The notes below the pieces were generated by a model. It had not been told where the DNA came from. It ran no database searches and saw nothing but the letters and a program-made list of their open reading frames with translations. Positions 13,145 to 17,200 of a DNA stretch of 17,200 nucleotides are shown in pieces; the stretch's first letter is position 1; each line of letters begins with the position of its first letter. The DNA comes from Candidatus Methylomirabilis sp. GTDB lineage: Bacteria; Patescibacteriota; Patescibacteriia; DYHP01. Location of the stretch: NCBI GenBank assembly GCA_020724105.1, contig DYHP01000020.1, positions 1-17,200 of the forward strand. Reading direction: 5' to 3'. The position numbers and the translations under genes are program-made.

Positions 13145-13296
13145 ACATTAAAAATTTCCAATATCCAATACCCAATTCCCAATAAAATTCCGGGTGTTCA
13201 ATGCTAAAAAATTTTAAAAATTTAAGCATTAGACATTTTGTTGGAAATTGGAAATGAGAAATTGGGGATTAAAACAAGCCTTTCTACTTTCAGACA
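13145..13296. repeat. Inverted repeat block between leuS and glmS
   Basis: The spacer is one loose palindrome. On the left are CCAATATCCAATACCCAATT-type units and on the right GGAAATTGGAAATGAGAAATT. The core is AATGCT (13200-13205) against AGCATT (13225-13230), enclosing AAAAATTTTAAAAATTT. GCATTAGACATTTTG plus TTGGAAATTGGAAAT (13226-13254) duplicates the unit at 866-909. No gene or clear promoter is visible. Confidence 0.65.
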
Positions 13297-15852
13297 TTAA
13301 ATAACTATATTTACAATCTTTCCTGCTACGTATATTATCTTTTTAATTTCTTGTCCTTGGATGAATCTTTTAATCTTTTCGCTTAACAGAGCCACTTTTT
13401 TGGCTTCTTCTTCGCCGACATCCGCCGGAACGCGCAAGGTGTCGCGAAGTTTGCCGTTTATTTGCACCACCAATTCTATTTCTTCGTCTTTTGCTAATTC
13501 AGGATTGTATTCGGGCCATTTTTCTTTTACGATGGACACTTCGACTTCGCTCAGGGAATAATTTTTACATAATTTTTCCCAAATTTCTTCGCAAAGATGC
13601 GGAGCAAACGGAGAAAGCAAAAGAATAAGAGGTTTATAATACTCGGCGGGGATTTTTCCCAAATCCGCCAAAGCGTTGGAATAAATCATCATTTTAGAAA
13701 TAGCCGTATTAAACTTGAACGCCTCAATATCCTCGGAAACACCCTTAATCGTTTTATGCATCAATTTTTCTAAGCCGTAATTCATAATTCCTGATTCAGA
13801 ATTCATAACCTTGTCTTGCATATTCCACACTCTTTCAAGAAATCTTCTGATTCCAATTATTGACTTGGTGTTCCACGGCTTGGCTTCGGAAAATTCTCCC
13901 ATAAACATTTCATACAGCCGCAGGGTGTCGGCGCCGTATTTTTCAATAACATCATCAGGATTGATAACGTTGCCGCGGGATTTGGACATTTTTACCCCAT
14001 CTTTGCCCAAAATTATTCCCTGATTTTTTAATTTTAAAAACGGTTCATCATTGGGAACAAGTTTTAAATCATATAAAAATTTATACCAAAATCGCGCATA
14101 TAATAAATGTAATACGGCGTGTTCGGCGCCTCCAACATAAAGGTCAACAGGCATCCAATAATCAATTTTTCCTCTGTCCCAAGCAAGTTTCTGACCTTGA
14201 CCCCCTCCCTTACCCTCCCCCTTGAAAAAAAGGGGGGGTAGGGTGGGAGATTTTTTGGTACTTTCTCGCATGGTATATGCGAGAAAATACCAACAGGAGC
14301 CCGCCCACTGGGGCATGGTGTTGGTTTCGCGGCGCGCTTTGCCGCCGCATTTTGGGCATTTGACATTAACCCACCTTGAAATTGCCGCAAGGGGCGATTC
14401 CCCGGTGCCGGTCGGCTCATAATTTTTAACATCCGGAAGGACAAACGGCAATTCTTTTTCCGGAACGGCAACCACGCCGCAATTATCGCAATGAATCAAA
14501 GGAATGGGCTCTCCCCAGTATCTTTGGCGGGAAAAAACCCAATCGCGCAAATGGTAATTTGTTTGCCTTCTGCCAAAACCTTTGCTTTCAATGTAATCAG
14601 CGAGTTTGACTCTCGCGTCGCGGGAGGTTAAACCGTTAAATTCTCCCGAATTGACCAAATAACCGTCTTCTTCATACGCCTTGTCTTTTTTGGCGATTTC
14701 TTCGTGCGCCAATTCATGCGGCGGAGCAATGACCCATTTGATGTCAAAGCCGTATTTTTTGGCGAAATCAAAATCGCGCTGGTCGTGCGCCGGCACGTTC
14801 ATCACCGCGCCCGCGCCGTAGCCGGGCAAAACGTAATCCGCAATCCAAATCGGCACTTTCTCGCCGGTCACGGGATTGGTGACCGAAGCGCCTAATGGCA
14901 CGCCGGTTTTTTCTTTTTCCCGCGAAGTCCGTTCGATTTCCGATTTTTTCTTTATTTCTTCAATGTAGTTGCCGACTTTTTCACGGTAATCGGACGAAAC
15001 CAATACCATCACAAGTGGATGTTCGGGCGCCAAAGTGACGGATGTAACGCCGAAAATAGTGTCAATTCTTGTCGTGAAAACCGGAATATCGTATTCCTCG
15101 CAAGCCATACCGCAGACGGATTTTTGCGGGCATTCAATATCGCACTTGGCGCCTTTAAAATTTATTTCCACGCCCTCGCTTTTGCCAATCCAGTTTCTTT
15201 GCATTTCTTTGATTTTTTCCGGCCAGTCAAGTTTTTCCAAATCTTGAAGCAGTCGCTCGGCGTATTCGGTAATCCGCAATAGCCACTGCTGCATGTTTTT
15301 CTTTGTAACTTCCGAATCGCAGCGTTCGCATTTGCCGTTAATCACTTCTTCGTTGGCAAGGCCGGTTTCACACGACGGACACCAATTGATCGGCACCTCG
15401 GCTTCGTAAGCCAAGCCCTGCTCCCACATTTTGAGAAATATCCACTGCGTCCATTTGTAATATTCGGGGCTGGTGGTTTTAATTTCGCGTGACCAATCAA
15501 AGGCAAAGCCCAGACTCTTGATTTGCTCGCGCATTTTTTCTATATTTTTTTCCGTGCTTTTTGCCGGATGGACTTTGCGCTTGATGGCGTAATTTTCCGC
15601 CGGCAGGCCAAAGGCGTCCCAACCAAAGGGATGCAAAACATTAAAACCCTCCATTATTTTTTTGCGCGCGACAATATCCGAGGCGGTGTAGCCCTCGGGA
15701 TGGCCGACGTGAAGCCCTTCGGAAGAAGGGTATGGGAACATATCCAAACAATAGAATTTTTTCTTGCGAGAATCTTCCGCAACTTCAAAAATTTTGGACT
15801 TATCCCACTCCTTTTGCCATTTTTGTTCTATTTTTTTATGATCGTATTTCAT
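13297..15852 (-). CDS. leuS: Leucyl-tRNA synthetase
   Basis: An 851-residue class Ia synthetase charging tRNA-Leu. MFPYPSSEGLHVGHPEGY holds the HIGH motif as HVGH (48-51); KMSKS lies at about 621-625. The zinc segment CPSCETGLANEEVINGKCERC, the editing-domain sequence TRIDTIFGVTSVTLAPEHP, and WPEKIKEMQRNWIGKSEG all match LeuS of the bacterial type. Two repeat inserts are read through: about 534-550 (SPTLPPLFFKGEGKGGG), between SCWYF and YWMPVDLYVGGAEH, and a shorter NYSLSEVEV near 765 in the anticodon-binding domain. I start at ATG 15852 (MKYDHKK), nine bases after the trxB stop; an earlier GTG at 15870 would overlap trxB. It is likely cotranscribed with trxB. Confidence 0.97.
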   Translation of the reverse strand: MKYDHKKIEQKWQKEWDKSKIFEVAEDSRKKKFYCLDMFPYPSSEGLHVGHPEGYTASDIVARKKIMEGFNVLHPFGWDAFGLPAENYAIKRKVHPAKSTEKNIEKMREQIKSLGFAFDWSREIKTTSPEYYKWTQWIFLKMWEQGLAYEAEVPINWCPSCETGLANEEVINGKCERCDSEVTKKNMQQWLLRITEYAERLLQDLEKLDWPEKIKEMQRNWIGKSEGVEINFKGAKCDIECPQKSVCGMACEEYDIPVFTTRIDTIFGVTSVTLAPEHPLVMVLVSSDYREKVGNYIEEIKKKSEIERTSREKEKTGVPLGASVTNPVTGEKVPIWIADYVLPGYGAGAVMNVPAHDQRDFDFAKKYGFDIKWVIAPPHELAHEEIAKKDKAYEEDGYLVNSGEFNGLTSRDARVKLADYIESKGFGRRQTNYHLRDWVFSRQRYWGEPIPLIHCDNCGVVAVPEKELPFVLPDVKNYEPTGTGESPLAAISRWVNVKCPKCGGKARRETNTMPQWAGSCWYFLAYTMRESTKKSPTLPPLFFKGEGKGGGQGQKLAWDRGKIDYWMPVDLYVGGAEHAVLHLLYARFWYKFLYDLKLVPNDEPFLKLKNQGIILGKDGVKMSKSRGNVINPDDVIEKYGADTLRLYEMFMGEFSEAKPWNTKSIIGIRRFLERVWNMQDKVMNSESGIMNYGLEKLMHKTIKGVSEDIEAFKFNTAISKMMIYSNALADLGKIPAEYYKPLILLLSPFAPHLCEEIWEKLCKNYSLSEVEVSIVKEKWPEYNPELAKDEEIELVVQINGKLRDTLRVPADVGEEEAKKVALLSEKIKRFIQGQEIKKIIYVAGKIVNIVI
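13539..13561. repeat. Half palindromic element within leuS
   Basis: CTTCGACTTCGCTCAGGGAA then TAA on the plus strand matches the left half of the comEC and trxB elements, without the right arm. It encodes NYSLSEVEV, just before KEKWPEYN of the anticodon-binding domain. Confidence 0.65.
14205..14249. repeat. GC-rich palindromic element within leuS
   Basis: CTCCCTTACCCTCCCCCTT (14205-14223) and AAGGGGGGGTAGGGTGGGAG (14230-14249) are nearly perfect complements around GAAAAA. It encodes SPTLPPLFFKGEGKGGG, an insert without counterpart in other LeuS proteins, between the conserved SCWYF and VDLYVGGAEH blocks. Confidence 0.8.
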
Positions 15853-15860
15853 ATTACTTG

Positions 15861-16916
15861 TTACTTGCACTTGCCCCAGTCGAATGATCGCATTTCAGCG
15901 TTATTTTTGCCCGCTGTTACATAGCGGTAGGCGGAAAGCGCGGCTTTGGCGCCTTCGCCGGCGGAGATAATAATTTGCTTATAAGAAACGTCCGTAATGT
16001 CGCCGGCGGCAAAAATTCCCGGAACGGAAGTTTTGCAATCTTTGTCCGTGATAATTTCGTTTCTTTCATTTAATTTCACTAAATTTTTTAACCAGTCAAC
16101 TTTTGTCACATAACCGATTTCCACAAACACGCCATCCAACTTTATTTTGCGTTCACGCGTCGGGATTCCCAAATTCTGACTCAATTTAGACCCTTCGACT
16201 CGTCCTTCGGACTCGCTCAGGGAATATCGCCTGAGCGAAGGCGTAGCCGAAGTCGAAGGCTTAGCATCAACATCGGAAATTTTTACAGCCGAAACATATT
16301 TATCGCCCAAAACTTCGGAAACAACGGCGTTTAAAACTAATTCAATGTTTTTTGTTTCTTTTAATTTGCAAACCTTCGACTCTTCTGCCCTGAATCCTTC
16401 GCGGCGATGAATCAAATAAACTTTTTTGGCGATTTTACCAAGATAAAAGGCGGCGTCAAGCGCCGAATTCCCTCCGCCCACCACGGCCACGGTTTTATTT
16501 TTATAAAGCGGACCGTCGCAAATGGCGCAGTAAGATACGCCGCGGCCTTTGAATTTTTCCTCCCCCGGAACTCCCAAATCGCGGGGCGAAAGGCCAAAAG
16601 CCAAAATAACGGCCTTGGACTCTTCTTTAAAATTGTTTGCTTTAACAATAAAAACGTCTTTGTTTTCAGAGATGCTTTTAATTTCACCTGATTTAATTTC
16701 TGCGCCGAATTTTTCCGCCTGCTCTTTCATTTTCGTCGTAATTTCAATTCCGGCTGAACTCAAAATGCCGGGAAAGTTCTCCACATGCGAAGCCAAATTT
16801 GCCTGCCCGCCCACATCTTTGGCGACAACCAAAGTTTTAAGCGCCCGCCTCGCGGCGTAAATCGCGGCCGTAAGTCCGGCCGGACCGGCGCCGATAATGA
16901 TGACATCGTAAATCAC
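15861..16916 (-). CDS. trxB: Thioredoxin-disulfide reductase
   Basis: This 351-residue flavoprotein passes electrons from NADPH via FAD to thioredoxin. GAGPAG (9-14) binds FAD. The redox site is CAIC (130-133) in GVSYCAICDGP, where most reductases have CATC or CAVC. GGGNSA (147-152) with HRREGFR (170-176) is the NADPH site, and PGIFAAGDITD is the C-terminal FAD motif. Usual length is about 305-320; the excess is due to an insert at about 218-252, of which 220-242 (PSTSATPSLRRYSLSESEG and on) is a translated palindromic repeat next to the NADPH-domain exit. The gene lies between trxA and leuS in the same direction, so the thioredoxin system is clustered. Confidence 0.95.
   Translation of the reverse strand: MIYDVIIIGAGPAGLTAAIYAARRALKTLVVAKDVGGQANLASHVENFPGILSSAGIEITTKMKEQAEKFGAEIKSGEIKSISENKDVFIVKANNFKEESKAVILAFGLSPRDLGVPGEEKFKGRGVSYCAICDGPLYKNKTVAVVGGGNSALDAAFYLGKIAKKVYLIHRREGFRAEESKVCKLKETKNIELVLNAVVSEVLGDKYVSAVKISDVDAKPSTSATPSLRRYSLSESEGRVEGSKLSQNLGIPTRERKIKLDGVFVEIGYVTKVDWLKNLVKLNERNEIITDKDCKTSVPGIFAAGDITDVSYKQIIISAGEGAKAALSAYRYVTAGKNNAEMRSFDWGKCK
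16192..16259. repeat. Palindromic element within trxB
   Basis: The 68-bp element has outer arms CCTTCGACT (16192-16200) and AGTCGAAGG (16251-16259), and inner arms TCGCTCAGG (16213-16221) and CCTGAGCGA (16230-16238) around GAATATCG. It is the best-formed member of the family also seen in comEC and leuS. It is read in frame as a Ser/Arg-rich insert. Confidence 0.85.
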
Positions 16917-16939
16917 AAAAACTTATTCACTTCGCTCAT

Positions 16940-17061
16940 GAAATTTGCTCTGATTTCATCAGAGCGAAACTGGAAATTTGTTCCGACGAAGTCGGAACAA
17001 AGTGAGCAAATTTCTAATTTCAGGTCGCGAAGCGACCGAATTTCGTTTCCTGAAGGGAAAC
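16940..17061. repeat. Array of hairpins between trxA and trxB
   Basis: Four hairpins stand in a row: TTTGCTCTGAT-TTC-ATCAGAGCGAA (16944-16968, one wobble), TTTGTTCCGAC-GAA-GTCGGAACAAA (16977-17001), GGTCGC-GAA-GCGACC (17023-17037) and GTTTCC-TGAAG-GGAAAC (17045-17061). GAAATTTGCTC (16940-16950) can also pair with GAGCAAATTTC (17004-17014), which excludes the first hairpin. The array lies in the 159-base gap between two genes of one pathway and would be part of their message. Confidence 0.75.
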
Positions 17062-17075
17062 AAATTTCTTGCCTT

Positions 17076-17200
17076 TTATGGCAAAATTGATTTTATTTTC
17101 TTAACCAATTCTTCCTTCGTTTTTGCCCCGACAAGTTGTTCCGCCGGTTTGCCTTTTTTGAAAATAATTATTGTCGGAATGCTCATTACTCGGTATTGTT
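17076..17200 (-). CDS. trxA: Thioredoxin, C-terminal part (5' end outside window)
   Basis: Forty residues are visible before the stop at 17076-17078: YRVMSIPTIIIFKKGKPAEQ then LVGAKTKEELVKKIKSILP. This is the C-terminal half of thioredoxin, with the cis-proline segment (SIPT), the central strand IIIFKKG and the last helix. The redox CGPC site lies beyond the edge of the window. Thioredoxin reduces protein disulfides and is recycled by the reductase encoded 159 bases downstream on the same strand. Confidence 0.9.
   Translation of the reverse strand, partial: QYRVMSIPTIIIFKKGKPAEQLVGAKTKEELVKKIKSILP

Noticed and set aside
13145..13296. glmS ribozyme in the spacer upstream of glmS
   Set aside because: The spacer is AT-rich repeat sequence without the ribozyme core or its conserved pairing; regulation of glmS by a ribozyme is not supported.
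16940..17061. CRISPR array
   Set aside because: The hairpins differ in sequence and there are no equal direct repeats with spacers or cas genes.

Overview
The window looks like a chromosomal segment of an uncultivated bacterium, most probably from the Candidate Phyla Radiation (Patescibacteria, Parcubacteria-like). This is an inference from several traits: a moderately AT-rich genome, a 54-residue zinc-knuckle L28, an extended nucleoside diphosphate kinase, a FN3-repeat surface protein of the kind common in that group, a tRNA without encoded CCA, and many short palindromic repeats in and between genes. The standard bacterial code fits; no UGA recoding is needed. The only plus-strand genes are rpmB, a histidine phosphatase and a gene tail at the left edge. 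All others are on the minus strand.

Layout from left to right. 1-284: tail of a plus-strand gene, then four hairpins, at least two of which look like minus-strand terminators. 285-1594: an MgtC/SapB membrane protein and a site-2 (M50) protease. 1682-1994: a strong promoter and rpmB, convergent with tRNA-Pro(GGG). 2190-3719: a FN3 surface-protein gene lacking its 5' end. 3722-4400: about 680 bases without a protein gene, holding a candidate structured RNA of about 340 nt with its own promoter and terminator. 4401-5374: a small charged protein and nucleoside diphosphate kinase. 5427-7388: a Type II restriction-modification system with a 16-codon leader ORF. 7417-10272: DNA-uptake channel ComEC, with its metallo-beta-lactamase domain on a separate gene. 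10439-11104: a histidine phosphatase. 11300-13144: glmS. 13297-17200: a trxA-trxB-leuS cluster, with trxA cut by the window edge.

The genes are mostly housekeeping: translation (rpmB, tRNA-Pro, leuS), nucleotide balance (ndk), amino-sugar supply for the cell wall (glmS) and thiol redox (trxA/trxB). The accessory part is the restriction-modification system, which lies directly downstream of the DNA-uptake genes.

The most unusual trait is a set of short palindromic elements present in intergenic DNA and also inside five protein genes (comEC, the MBL gene, glmS, leuS, trxB) and the candidate RNA. In the proteins they are read through in frame as low-complexity inserts. This resembles the Rickettsia palindromic elements but is made of different sequences. 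The candidate RNA and the 5'-less surface gene are the other two points most worth checking.
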